Source of the DNA: Adiantum capillus-veneris
Taxonomy: Eukaryota; Streptophyta; Polypodiopsida; Polypodiales; Pteridaceae
Direction: 5' to 3'
Assembly (NCBI GenBank): GCA_014529385.2
Contig: CM043945.1
Span: 139,974,241 to 140,038,240 of the forward strand
Length of the DNA stretch: 64,000 bases
Below the pieces are notes generated by a model. The model saw only the letters and a list, made by a program, of their open reading frames with translations. It was not told the DNA's origin and made no database searches. Position 1 is the stretch's first letter; the number at the start of each line of letters is the position of its first letter. Made by a program: the position numbers and the translations under genes. Positions 22,291-33,334 of this stretch are shown here, piece by piece.

Positions 22291-22359
22291 ATTTTGAGAT
22301 GTCCTCATCTCAATAATACATCTGGATAAACTCTTTGCTAACTACTTAGGTACATATAT

Positions 22360-23272
22360 TCTTTGTCTAAAGTAAAGACATCTTTTGATAATAGAATAGT
22401 CTTTAGCTTTATGCATCTTTTTCTGCTGAACTTTAATGAGATCCTGGTGCTTGAATTATTGCTCACTAAGATTAGCAGTTGCAGCATACAGAGCTGCTCT
22501 CTCATCAACTTCGTCACCCACAGTTGGTTGTCTCACTACTGCATTAGCAAAAGCTCCGCTTCCTTGTCCTATGTTTCCTCTTCCTCGGCCTCCTCTTCCG
22601 TTTGGTTGCCCTCGTTCGTTGACGTTCAGAGGTACATTATTAGCACCGGATTTTTGGGAAATCCTTTTTGGACATCGGCTTTTGTAATGTCCATACTCCT
22701 GGCACTCAAAGCATCTTATATTCGGAAACTTGGTAGCTGCCGTAGTAGCTACTACCGGACGATGGTCGTATGCAGGGTTGATTGGTTTGTTACTCTAGTT
22801 GTCTGGCCTGGCCCTGTTTGGCCTGGCCCTCTTTGACAAATAGTATTGACTATCTTGGGTAGTCCTCTGAATCTCTTTAGCTAACGGTTTGGCCCTTAGT
22901 AAGACATCTTGCAGTGTTGCTAGCCTGAGAGCTTCTAGTTGGTTGTTCAAGGGGTCGATGAGTCCTTGGCAGAATCGTGCTACTCGTTGTCCAATGTCAT
23001 CATAGGAGCATATCTTCGAAGTGTGACGAACTTCGAGTACTATTCTTCGACGGAAGAAGTCAAGTGTCGAAGTGAGAAAAACTCATTCATCTTCAAGGCT
23101 TTGTGAGCGGGTGGTAAGTATCGCTCCATCACAGCAGCCTTAATGTCTTCCCATGACTGGGAAGATCCCTTGATATCCAAGTCCCTACAATGTTTCTTCC
23201 ACCAGATCTTGGCATCGCCAGACAAGCGGAACATCGCAAGCATGGTTTGGTTCTCGCGTTGAGTTCATGCAG
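22360..23272 (-). pseudogene. Element A gag, copy 1, C-terminal part
   Basis: Gag nucleocapsid polyprotein, broken. The best open piece (23040-23243) matches the middle of the intact-looking copy 2 (KIWWKKHCRDLDIKGSSQSW). Downstream, frameshifts and stops follow, including a short duplication of GGCCTGGCCCT near 22805. The zinc-knuckle region (about 22670-22710) and the Gly/Arg-rich tail are still visible by alignment with copy 2. The N-terminal part lies at 32683-32870, beyond the inserted element B. Confidence 0.8.
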
Positions 23273-23444
23273 TGTCAGGACACGGGTCCTGTACCCTAAG
23301 AACTAGGCTAGGCAAGGACTACGGCCAAGGGCCGGGCTAGGCAGTGTGGACAGGGGATCCGTCTAGGGCAAGGGGCTAGGAGCCCACCTATAAAGGGAGG
23401 TTGGGAGGAGGATCCAGTAGAGCCTAGTTGCTTAGTTTCTTAAA
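23273..23444 (+). mobile_element. Element B 5' LTR
   Basis: Starts TGTCAGGACACGGGTCCTG and ends CTTAGTTTCTTAAA. It matches 32506-32677 with few differences and has equal length (172 bp). Contains the inverted repeat CAGGAC/GTCCTG near its start and direct repeats of GGCTAGGCA. Confidence 0.88.
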
Positions 23445-23445
23445 C

Positions 23446-23461
23446 TGGTATCAGAGCTTGG
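23446..23461 (+). other. Primer binding site of element B (initiator Met-tRNA type)
   Basis: TGGTATCAGAGCTTGG lies one base after the 5' LTR. TGGTATCAGAGC is the usual complement of the plant initiator tRNA-Met 3' end. Confidence 0.85.
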
Positions 23462-26400
23462 GACTCTCTTCCACCCTCTCTCTAGGCGTGGTCATCTTTG
23501 GCCCCTAAAAGCATGCCCCTTTTGTGAGAACCTTTGCTTTTTAAGCCCTTTTCCAATTTTAGCCGAGATCCTTGCCGAATCGGGCAGTTCTTCCCGTTTT
23601 GGAAACCATTGTGTGGTGCATGAAATCGGGGGGAGTTAAGCTTGAAGGGAGCGCCTCTTGGAGGAGGGGGAAGATATACGAGGTCGCGGCCATAACCGGC
23701 CTGTACAAGCCACCAAGTCATCATCATCATCGTCGTTGAAGCCTGTTCGCTGCCTGCGCTTGAAACACTTGAGGATTCACATTTAAAAGGGCCTTGGGCC
23801 ATTGAATTGATCCTTGGCCACTCTCAGCGGCCCTTCCCACGAGTCTTCCCACCAAGGGACTTATATGGTTCACGGAACCCGTTGCTCTACGGCTCTCCTC
23901 TTCGATACGGTGGGCATCATCACAGTAAATTTCTGGATTTACAGTCAATCCAGCAGTTCGACCTTGCGGCACGCAGTTTTTTAAGTTACGACGAGCCATC
24001 AATTGGTCAATTTTCTACCGATTTGGCGATTGCATACGATGCAAACTGCATCGCACCCGTCTGCAGTTTGATTCACATATTTCAGCTTCTTGACGGCTGA
24101 AACCTTCGTCGACCAGTGCCAAATCTAACTGGTGTATTGCGTACGACGCAAACCAGATTATTGGCAACTCGACTCTGCTCCGTGCTTTCGAGTGAATCAT
24201 CGACTGTCGATTTGCTCATTATTTTCCAGCTGCTCTTGGTTGGATTCAACACCGGCGTGCTTACGAAGACCAAGAAGTTTGCAGATTTTGTTTTTTCGAA
24301 TTCAACGGAGTCGGATTATGATGACTTCGTTCCACCACTCGAAGCGGGCGATAAGAATCGGTAAGCAAGTTCACATTTCTGTTTTACATTCTGCATGCAT
24401 GAAATCTTGCAGATCTCTTCGTACTCTTGGCATGGCAAGCAATTGTTGCCTTTGTTTTACAAGTTTTTTGGGGCTAAGCAAAGTGCTTTCAATGGTTACG
24501 TCCTTTCATATCGCTTGCCAAGGTCAACCATGTACACGAACAAACATGGCCGACAAGACTAGAAAGTGTATCATGCATGGTGTATGTGTGATAACTTATA
24601 CGGCTTTGAGCACAGCAGCTGGGTCAGTTGATGCAAAAGCATAGCAAGTTGTCATTGTTCTGGAATCTCAAGGAGATTGACCTGGCTTGCTGATCAACTT
24701 GATGTACGGTGCCCAGTTGCTCGGCATGACTGCCTACTGTCACCTTTTCTAGAAATTGATAGAGAATACATGAGTTACGCATACTTTTTTATAATTCTCA
24801 AGATGCTGAGATATTCGACAAGGTCATTTAACTAAAAGTGTTCGACAAGGTCGATTCGTTTTTGCCAATTTGCCATGTTTTGTAATCTCAAGGAGATTAG
24901 CACATCCTACTGCTTGCCATGATGCAGGAGGCACGTTGTTCGGCATGGCCGACTCCTTGTCACTATTTCTAGCCGTTGCCAAAGGATGCTTGTCACACAG
25001 TCTTAGCTCATTTCAGTTGAAATTCCTCGACAAGGTCGATTCTTTTTGTCATGCTCTCTGCATGTCAACAACCGCCTCAGTTGGCTATCAGCAAGGCTTC
25101 AATTTCTGTGAAGCACGGCTTCAAGTTAGGAATCTTGCATTGAGACTCCGCACATTTGGCATATGCTATGAGCATACAAACTTGGGAGGAATTTGGTAAT
25201 CTGCTTGCAGGTTCTTTCATTACATGCCAGATGGAGGTATATGATACAAGGGACGTATATATATACACGCGACAACTCTCTCTCTCGTGCAGCAGACTAG
25301 GCTATGAGCCGTTATGAAACGAGTTCTTCTCCATCCAAATTTCAGGATGACAGGTTACAGCGGGATAACCAGATACTACCCATTGACTTGGCATCAAGGG
25401 CATTGGCACACCAGTTTGGGAAACTGTTCACGCTGCAATTTGCTCCTATTTTATGTGTGGCAACAACACGTTATGATGCATCGCTACCAAGGCATACTCT
25501 GCAAGGTACTTATGGTTTTGGCTCTCATGCTTGAGGCCGTTATACTAGCCAAGGGCTTACAATTCTGCATGCACGGCATGCTAACCAGGTGGCATGAATT
25601 CCACCGCTTCATGTATTACGCTTCCGCTATCACACTCGCAACTCTGTCAAGGACAGACTACGTGATGAATTGTTTAATGTGTTTTTTTGGTTTCTGTCAA
25701 CACAACAACACTAAAACGAACCACAAATTTGGACTTGATTCCCAGGCAAAGTGCCAATACCAAGTCATCCTCATACAATCACGACCCCTACAAGGTAGAT
25801 GGGTCGAAATGAGTTTTATGTTTTTTTGTTGCCTCTCTTGATGAGAGTATTCTACAGACAGATTGTGGAATGCTTTTAGGATAAGCTGCAATTCAGGCAT
25901 AAGATGTCTAAGAGCACACATTCTGGGCACACACTCTACAAATTTAAGAAAAGTTCCTCAACCCAGCATGCGCTTCTTTTCTCTCTTCTTCTTATTTCTT
26001 TCACGAATAACGAAACTCTTCTAAGAATATTTTGATACATATTATGCTCGTGAGCCAGCTTGGGCCAAGGTGCTCTCACTCACAGCTAGCACGTGGCTAA
26101 GATGCTACTCAAATTAGTCTTCATCGGTTCGTCGATTGAAAACTATTTTGCATAAGGCCTATGAGCCAAACAGGCTTAAGAGCCGATTTCATGACAAGGG
26201 TAAGACCCAACTATTGGCATTCCTTGGGTGATTATTTTCAAGATTGAACACATCTATCCAGGGATGAACACATCGACGTTAATGGACAAGCAAGAGTCTT
26301 GTCATTACGGATGTTTACAGTGTCATTTTTGCACTACATGTTTTCAGTGCGACACTCAAGTTGAGTTTTTGATAAATCTTCAACTCACAGCAGCTGATCT

Positions 26401-28640
26401 CTACAAGGAAGTATAGATGCAACAATTAGTTGAGACATCATGGCTGTCCATAAGAGCTTGACATCTCACTATTGTGGATCTCTTGCTCTCTCTATAGCAC
26501 TACGGCGTGTCTATGGATATACTTTTGGGGTAAGACCCGACGGGTGATTGTTACATCACCCCCTAGGCATTAAGGATCACAGTTTGATCTGCATTGTGGA
26601 TCAAAGTTTGATTTCTCCCAGTTAGACTTTCAAGGAAAGAATTCTGCAATCTACCACGCGGTAGCGGACAAATTCAACTTTTCAAGTTGATTTCCATCAT
26701 TACGTGCACGGTTAACTATGTTGGTTATTGTTACCTGCTAGTTGAGCATTTTCTACAAAGAGTCTTACCAAAGGGTTTGACTATGTAGATTTTAACCAAA
26801 GGGGTTGGATTGCAAGGGCAACACCCATGGTTCTCAGTGCAATGTTGTTTGTTGTTCAGGTAGGAGACGTGCTCCTCTCCATTTGAATACGGATAAGTGA
26901 ACATTACGTTCAAATCTCCAGGTACGCATCTATTGATTTGGTGTTATTCCATTTTTAGTATGCTTTGCTTGGTTTTTCAAGACGTATAAGTACACTTGAA
27001 TGTTACAGAGCCATGCCAAAGGCATGTCAGCACAAAGTATTTTGGGCGAAGTGTCCAATCTATTTTTTTGTCTTATGCTGTTACGAACCTACTTGTAGGG
27101 TTCAATTTGGCACATGTTGTCACATGGGATACAACATGGTCTAGGAACTCCATGAGTTCGGTTTAGCCAGTGTGGAGCAAGATAATGAGGGTCCCTCTCT
27201 CTCTTGGCGCGGAGTGTTTTGCAGTTCCTCCACACCCAAGTACATCTTGTACTTGAAGGATGTTCTTTTTTACACATCCTTACATGAGACATATTCCACA
27301 TGTGGAGAATATGAGTCTCTGGACTAACACTAGCGCCATTACGTGTCACGACAAAGTCCCTAGGTGTTGGTCACATCTGTTTTCTAGACCATTTTTTAGC
27401 ACGACGTATCAGGAGCAATTTCGTGGCCAGAAATTGTTGGATACTTAGAATGACTTGTTAAGGTACAAGTACTGCTAAACAACATTACAAATGGTTGTTT
27501 ATACATATAGCAAGGCTATAAGCTGTTAATGAAAAAGTTTCATTGTTTGTATCTAGAAGTGAGCAATGTTTCACCATTTATTGTGATTCAGACGTTTCAG
27601 CAAGGCTTGCAAAAGATTGCAAACTAAAAGTATTTAGTTCCTTTTCAGAACTATTTACATTCCTTTTATTGTGTGCTAGGCGCATCACATTTGCCATAAG
27701 TATTGGCAAGGATCATTGTGGATATACAAGTTCGGGTTAGTTTTTGCTAAATGCATGCACACTAGGTGTTATGGGCCCTAGTGTTTAGCAAGGGCTGATT
27801 TGGAATGGCATGCATATTCCACAGATTGTTGCTTATGAAGCATTTTGCACTCTATGTGCACTATCTCTCTGAGATTACTTTTGGATCCACTAAATCACCA
27901 ATGGAGGTCATGGCTTGGTTTGGGCGTTTGTGGATTTTAAACACACCTCAGTACTGTCAGTTATCCAAGGGGATAGGCAGATTACAAAGATTACAAAGAG
28001 TAATCTTGTGCTAAAGGATCTGCTAAGAGCATACGTTAGCACAACGCATTTCTAAATAGATGATTTTCCCCCTATTCTAGAATTTTCTTACGTACGATTT
28101 TCGACTTTGAACACCTCTTGTGGTGGGGTTGGAGATTGTGTCAATACTTTCATACGTCAAGGACTTACCAGGTGTGCTGACAGAGCATGTTGGCAAGTAA
28201 CCTTCATTAGGGATGAGCATGTAACGGACCGTTCAAGATACTCAGGCGAGTAGGAAATCTGGCTCACAACTGCATGGAAAGTTACTCCAAGGTTTCCTTG
28301 CATTATTCCAGTACCTTCAGAAGATCTGAAAGCTGGTTATGTCTTTGGACAACTCTTAGTTGTGGTTCCTCCTTTACAGTACTCAGGTGAGTTATAAATG
28401 GAGTTACCATTTAAGCCCAAGTGACTCTTAGTTGTGGTTACTCCTTTACAGCACTCGAGTGAGATATAAATGGAGTTACCATTTAGACCCAAGTGGTTGC
28501 AAATGGACAACAATGTTGAAAATCAAGATATTCATCTTGGTTTCATTGAACCTCCTCACTGCACCACTTATCGGTCATACAGACAGCTGGCTCACTTATG
28601 GGACGTCAATAAAGAGAACACTAGTATTCTTAAGAAGATG
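23462..28640 (+). other. Non-coding or unidentified interior of element B, left part
   Basis: No retroviral domain on either strand. Open frames such as 24116-24364 (82 codons, ending just before GGTAAGCAAG) and 25314-25841 (175 codons) match nothing I recognise. Diverged internal repeats are visible. TCTCAAGGAGATT recurs at 24666 and 24888, each followed by a similar 100-200 bp including CGACAAGGTCGATTC. CGTACGACGCAAACC and CATACGATGCAAACT form a related pair near 24035 and 24140. A 72-bp tandem pair starts at 28353 and 28425 (CTCTTAGTTGTGGTT). Could be captured host DNA; origin unknown. Confidence 0.5.
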
Positions 28641-28644
28641 TTAC

Positions 28645-28764
28645 TGTTGGGAGAAGAGGGGGAGATCGACCGCTTAGAATATTCAACACAAGCTTTCAAG
28701 CCATCACCATCAAACTGTCCACCTCTTCTTCCAATTTCCAAGCACACACACTCACCTAGACTAT

Positions 28765-28811
<47 letters not shown>

Positions 28812-28998
28812 CATAGAATTGACATAGACAAGCTTGTAAGGGGATGTAAGAGATGTGTAAGAGATGTAGACTAGATTAGAGAGTACACAGCAAATTAACC
28901 ATAGCTTAAGAGAGTAGAGAAGAGAATCTACAAGAAAAAGGCCTAAATCTAGCCCCAAACTCCACGGCACCACTCTTGTGGAGTTGGTATTTAATATA
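28645..28998 (-). mobile_element. Element C 3' LTR (left on +)
   Basis: 354 bp, with a CA tract of about 20 units at 28766-28806. It lies directly against the end of the gag ORF, whose last codons and TAA are inside this LTR. There is no obvious polypurine tract between them. Confidence 0.83.
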
Positions 28999-30235
28999 CT
29001 AGCAGAATGGTGACATTTTCACCCTTAACAGTGCCTTGCACTTTAAACAAAGTGTGAGGATATATAGGAGATCCTGAGGATGGGTTTTCATCGTTACCAT
29101 AATCAGGATCATATCCCTCACCGTAGTTAACTTCCACTTCATTTTCGTCGGGTGTAGCATCTTCGATGAGGTTAAGAGTAGCTCCGTTGGGGCGGTTGTT
29201 GTTGAAGGGTTTGTGATTTGAATTCCTGTTGACTCCATTTGAATGGCCATTGGATTGACCATTGCCCTTAGCATGACCATTTGGGCACTTATCTGCATAG
29301 TGACCATACTGAAAGCATTTAAAACACTTCACCTTTTTGTTACCATTAGAAGTTGGAGGAGAACGTTGGTTGAAAGAATTTTGGTTGCCTCGTTGCTGGG
29401 TGTTGTTGTTGTTGTTGTTGCTCGTATGAGGTTGAGCAGTGGTAGGAGGATTGTCAAATCTTTGTCTTTTGAAAAAAGTACGGCTTTGGTGTTTACTTCT
29501 GTCAAAGTTAGGAGAAAAAGGAGGTCTCTTGTTGCGGTTAGTGTTAGCAGGTTGATCAGTGTGAGAGGAATATCCACCTTTCTTCTTTTCTGCGTTGATA
29601 GCCAAGTTAATGGCCTTTAACAGAGAATCTGGTTCGAACATATCTACCTCAGCACTAATTTGTAGTGCCAAGCCTGATATGTACTTTCGCTTCAATTTCC
29701 TGCAACTTACATGTTCAATAGCTTGCAATTGAATTAGACAATTCCAAAAATGGTCAGTGTAACCCTGTACATCTTCATTTCTACCCTGTCGAATTAAATC
29801 CCATTGACGTTGTGCTTTAGCTTTGTACTGTGTGGGTAAAAATTGGGGCAAAAACACTTTTTTAAATGCATTCCATGTACGTGGTCTTCTTCCATGTTGT
29901 TTGGTAGCGTTCCACCATAATGCAGCGCTGCTAGTGAGATGATTGGATGCACACTTTACCATTTCACGCTCTGGAAAGTCTTCATCATGAAAGTAGTCAT
30001 CTAACTGACTAACCCATGCTAGAACCGTGCTAGCATCTTTAGTGCCATCAAAATCTTTGAAAGTGAAGGCTTTTCTGCTAATTTTGTTTTTCCTGGGTGC
30101 TGGTGCAGATTCGGTGCGTGCAGAATGCAATAATTTATCTTCAAGTTCTAGCCTTCGCATGCATTCATATGTGAGTGACTGCTGTAAATTTTGAAGTTGC
30201 TCTGCAATCGTGGGGGCATGAGGAAGATGTGCCAT
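28991..30235 (-). CDS. Element C gag polyprotein, intact frame
   Basis: A 414-codon ORF read on minus from ATG at 30235. Order: N-terminal coiled-coil-like segment (residues ~10-45); retrotransposon gag domain (~60-220) with AFTFKDFDGTKDASTVLAWV and later SSAALWWNATKQHGRR; a Ser/Asn/Gln-rich basic linker with an N-run near 280; a CX2CX4HX4C zinc knuckle (CFKCFQYGHYADKC, ~305-320); an Asn/Gly-rich tail. Gag forms the RNA-packaging particle. It ends KGENVTILLVY: the point where a protease motif would normally follow is replaced by LTR sequence and its TAA. It is open over the full length, unlike nearly all other retroelement frames here, so the insertion is probably recent or the frame has been retained. 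Confidence 0.88.
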   Translation of the reverse strand: MAHLPHAPTIAEQLQNLQQSLTYECMRRLELEDKLLHSARTESAPAPRKNKISRKAFTFKDFDGTKDASTVLAWVSQLDDYFHDEDFPEREMVKCASNHLTSSAALWWNATKQHGRRPRTWNAFKKVFLPQFLPTQYKAKAQRQWDLIRQGRNEDVQGYTDHFWNCLIQLQAIEHVSCRKLKRKYISGLALQISAEVDMFEPDSLLKAINLAINAEKKKGGYSSHTDQPANTNRNKRPPFSPNFDRSKHQSRTFFKRQRFDNPPTTAQPHTSNNNNNNTQQRGNQNSFNQRSPPTSNGNKKVKCFKCFQYGHYADKCPNGHAKGNGQSNGHSNGVNRNSNHKPFNNNRPNGATLNLIEDATPDENEVEVNYGEGYDPDYGNDENPSSGSPIYPHTLFKVQGTVKGENVTILLVY

Positions 30236-31763
30236 GATTGCGTGCTTTTCTTTTTTCTTTTTCTTTTCTCTTTTTTTTGGTTTTTTTTTAATTATAAATT
30301 AAATGGTAATGCTTTAAAAAAGGCTATTTGGTGATATTCACAGATGCAATATGCGGAATACAATAAAATAAATAACAGAAATGTAATGTACTTAGCTGAG
30401 AACGAGCGGTGGCGTCCAGTCCAGAATGGCGATGCGCTAGGAAATTGCCAGAGAGTAGACAATCCGACGGTGTGTCACCGAGCCAGTTGAATTTGTAGTG
30501 TCCGATCTCCCTTACCCCCAAAATAATAATACACTGACAATTTTACGTTATGGTCGTTGTCTGATTTGTGCCCTGTGTCGTGGCGGATGGTCGTTTAATT
30601 ACACCCGGCCTTTGATCGCCTCCAGTTTCGTACTTGAGATGCGAGTGATTCAATTTGGCTCTTGGCTCTGGTCAAATCGCCAACTTTGACTGTGCAATGG
30701 CCGAGTAATGATGATGTATGGGTGCCCTTCAAGAATGTCGGAATTTTTATTTTTATTTATTTTTTTATTTTTATTTTTAAAAACTTGGGGCTTTTGGCGG
30801 TGGACGTCCAAGTAGAGCAGTTGGTGGCCAAATTAGGAAGGGAGTGCTTTAAGGACTTTAAGCAAAGCCTTGGAGGATAAGTTTGTTTTTCTTTTTGTTT
30901 GTATTTTGTAAAGGCTTGAGTATTGGGCAGCCGGACAATTGTAGGCCACTCTTAATTTTTAAGGGGTGTGTGTGGGAAGCCCTTCAAAAGCCTTGCATGG
31001 CGAATTCTGGAGTTGCAGGCAGCTCGCAAATTCGAATGGAGACTCAGAACGGCGCGCAGAGCGGGTCTCGGACCGCGTGAAGGTGATGGCCTTGACCCAA
31101 CAGGCCTAGGCGACGCCAACTGAGGCGGTTGCAGTCGCTTTCATGCAAGTCGGTGTCTCGACTTAGTGGTCCTTCCCACGGCCGAAACTTCAAGCTAAAT
31201 TTGCTACTAGGCAGCCCTTCCCATAGCCGAAGTGAACGGATGGAGTTTGGGGATGAGGAAGTTCAAGGCAAGGCAAATTACCAAGCTTGGAAATTGCCAA
31301 TCGTTCGAAGCCAAAACCCGTCCGATTCTCCAAGCTTTTTACCTTCTTCTTGTCGATTTCTTTTTACCCAATTCAACTTCTCTTTCAAAGTCGTAATTGA
31401 AGCTTCTCAATTACTTTCAATTCCGAATAGGTTCACCTTCTCGTCCGTATCTTCAAATATACTCAAGATTAGCTAATGCTTGAATTTAGCTGTGGAACAT
31501 ACCCGTTCTTGATCGTCCTGAAGTGGAAACTAGAAGCCGGTGGCCAATGAGTTGCCGATTGGCCGACAATTGATGCCCAAGCAAAATTTCTTTTGCAAAT
31601 TCGATCAATTAGTTTTGGAATTGATCGATCAATTAGTTTTGGAATTGCCACAAATCCTTGAATCTTTGAATTGCAAGGTTGATGAATTGCAATTGAAATT
31701 TTGTCGATTAGAGGGACTCCTTCTTAGAACGAAAATCTGGTGCCGATTAATCCTCGAACCTGA
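30236..31763 (-). other. Element C leader between primer site and gag
   Basis: About 1.5 kb with no convincing ORF in gag orientation. A pyrimidine-rich run at 30247-30290 (+ view) lies directly upstream of the gag start. A T-rich tract is at 30747-30782. A long leader is usual for packaging signals in gag-only elements; function here is inferred. Confidence 0.5.
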
Positions 31764-31776
31764 GGCTCTGATACCA
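31764..31776 (-). other. Primer binding site of element C
   Basis: GGCTCTGATACCA on + is TGGTATCAGAGCC on minus, one base from the LTR at 31778. Initiator tRNA-Met type. Confidence 0.85.
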
Positions 31777-31777
31777 C

Positions 31778-32105
31778 TGTTGGGAGAAGAGGGGGAGATC
31801 GACCGCTTAGAATATTCAACACAAGCTTTCAAGCCATCACCATCAAACTGTCCACCTCTTCTTCCAATTTCCAAGCACACACACTCACCTAGACTATCAC
31901 ACACACACACACAGTAAACATAGAATTGACATAAACAAGCTTGTAAGGGGATGTAAGAGATGTGTAAGAGATGTAGACTAGATTAGAGAGTACACAGCAA
32001 ATTAACCATAGCTTAAGAGAGTAGAGAAGAGAATCTACAAGAGAAAGGCCTAAATCTAGCCCCAAACTCCACAGCACCACTCTTGTGGAGTTGGTATTTA
32101 ATATA
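31778..32105 (-). mobile_element. Element C 5' LTR (right on +)
   Basis: 328 bp, nearly identical to 28645-28998 apart from a much shorter CA tract (31897-31914). High identity suggests recent insertion. Confidence 0.85.
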
Positions 32106-32505
32106 TTACTTTGAGTTTAAGGTGCCAAAAATTGAAGCCCCTCTTTTACAACCACTTTACTTTTGCAAATGAGTGAAGCTCATTAGTTCTTGCATGACCC
32201 ATAAGGGGAGTTCCCACTACAACTATTTATAGAGCCATAGTGGCTTATTGAAATGATGTTCTAAGATACTGTGCAAATATAAAGTGGCCAAGAGTAGTTG
32301 CCGTCGCCTCTTCATCAACTCCCCGCATTCCACTCTACAAAATCATCATCAACTCAATTAGTAAAATAAATAGACAGCACATAATTAACCATTACGCCCA
32401 GCTATCCCAATTGCAACTAACCACTACAACAGGAGGGTGCCCAGTCTCGTAACATGTTACTACTTGTGTTTTCGAGACGAAAACTCTTCCTTAAGGGGGA
32501 AGTAA
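32106..32505 (+). other. Interior of element B, right part, with polypurine tract
   Basis: No gene seen. It ends CTTCCTTAAGGGGGAAGTAA (32486-32505), the polypurine tract of B, directly before its 3' LTR. The words just upstream (TTCGAGACGAAAACTCTTCC) resemble the end of a chromovirus-type gypsy pol, hinting at B's autonomous relatives. Confidence 0.65.
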
Positions 32506-32677
32506 TGTCAGGACACGGGTCCTGTACCCTAAGAACTAGGCTAGGCAAGGACTACGGCCAAGGGCCGGGCTAGGCACTGTGGACAAGGGATCCATCTAGG
32601 GCAAGGGGTTAGGAGCCCACCTATAAAGGGAGGCTGGGAGGAGGATCCAGTAGAGCCTAGTTGCCTAGTTTCTTACA
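32506..32677 (+). mobile_element. Element B 3' LTR
   Basis: Starts TGTCAGGACACGGGTCCTG and ends CCTAGTTTCTTACA. 172 bp, the same length as the 5' copy. Followed by TSD CGTAG and then element A gag. Confidence 0.88.
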
Positions 32678-32682
32678 CGTAG

Positions 32683-33321
32683 CTTCGAAATAGTCGTCCA
32701 TTGCTTCCATCCATACTTCCGCATCTCTCTCCACATTAACCCCTTCGCCTTTAAAGGTTGGAAGCTGAGCTTCCTTAAGGAGAAGCTTTTTCTCCTGAAC
32801 GGCGGTATATAGCGCAGTAGATGGTACCTATCCAATGGTATAAAACTCATTACTATAGCACTCTTCTCACATGATCCTAGGGTTTTCCATACTCAAGAAG
32901 AAATTTAACTTTTTGGGCTTAACCTGCCTACTTAATCTGTACAGCTATCACAAAGGATTTAGCCATTCCACCATTAGTTTAAATTCCATTGAATACATCC
33001 AAAATTGTCCGATAAATAATGGTAAAAACTTTACTTGAGAGCTTTGATCCATACTTATATCTTTATGTGCATCAACAGGCTACCTGCCCGCAGCACTAGT
33101 CGCACCAACGACTTCTTAAAAAACATCATGTGGAACCCACTTAATCCCAACAAGCTCAACGAGTAAAACTCTTTAACATCACTCACGAGACAATCCACTA
33201 GACAAATCCAATGTCATTATTCTAGGAAACATAATGCTCAAGCTTTGAGTACGAGCTATCCTACTATCCCTTATTTTTTAAAATTTCAAACAACATCATT
33301 TTCCAGTTCGTAAACCTATAA
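32683..33321 (-). pseudogene. Element A gag copy 1, N-terminal part and leader
   Basis: On minus, gag N-terminal codons are read at about 32683-32800 (LPTFKGEGVN, then VWMEAMDDYFEA). A TAG upstream near 32830 blocks a longer frame. The leader continues to the primer site at 33322. This half is separated from 22360-23272 only by element B. Confidence 0.75.
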
Positions 33322-33332
33322 CTCTGATACCA
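33322..33332 (-). other. Primer binding site of element A
   Basis: CTCTGATACCA on + is TGGTATCAGAG on minus, two bases from the LTR2 edge at 33335. Initiator tRNA-Met type. Together with the polypurine tracts it proves the minus orientation of A. Confidence 0.82.
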
Positions 33333-33334
33333 GG

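Larger units (their letters stand above)
28645..32105 (-). mobile_element. Element C: gag-only LTR retroelement nested in B
   Basis: LTRs at 28645-28998 and 31778-32105 share TGTTGGGAGAAGAGGGGGAG at the left and GGTATTTAATATA at the right (+ view). The length difference is explained by a longer CA tract in the left copy. Flanks carry TTAC at 28641-28644 and 32106-32109, a 4-bp TSD, or 5 bp with one mismatch (GTTAC/ATTAC). A primer site complementary to initiator tRNA-Met lies at 31764-31776. The only gene is gag. There is no pol, and gag runs straight into the 3' LTR. This matches the terminal-repeat-with-gag (TR-GAG) type of non-autonomous element. Confidence 0.87.
23273..32677 (+). mobile_element. 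Element B: LTR retroelement with short LTRs and no recognisable gag or pol
   Basis: Two 172-bp LTRs (23273-23444, 32506-32677) with a methionine-tRNA type primer site after the first and a polypurine run before the second. The flanking gag sequence of element A is interrupted exactly here. The TSD is TGCAG on the left (23268-23272) and CGTAG on the right (32678-32682). The uninterrupted gag copy 2 has CGCAG, so each side carries one C-to-T change. The internal 9.06 kb includes element C (28645-32105). The remaining ~5.6 kb has no gag, protease, RT, RNase H or integrase signature. It fits a large non-autonomous derivative (LARD-type), possibly carrying captured sequence. Confidence 0.85.

Noticed and set aside
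22363-22836. A 157-codon + strand ORF opposite the element A gag
   Set aside because: It is the antisense shadow of gag; the reverse frame carries the zinc knuckle and gag motifs.
23482-24273. Minus-strand ORFs at the start of element B (up to 106 codons)
   Set aside because: No gag or other motif, and B is oriented on +. Not supported as genes.
25314-25841. A 175-codon ORF in element B
   Set aside because: No domain, atypical composition, overlapping ORFs in another frame. Treated as chance.
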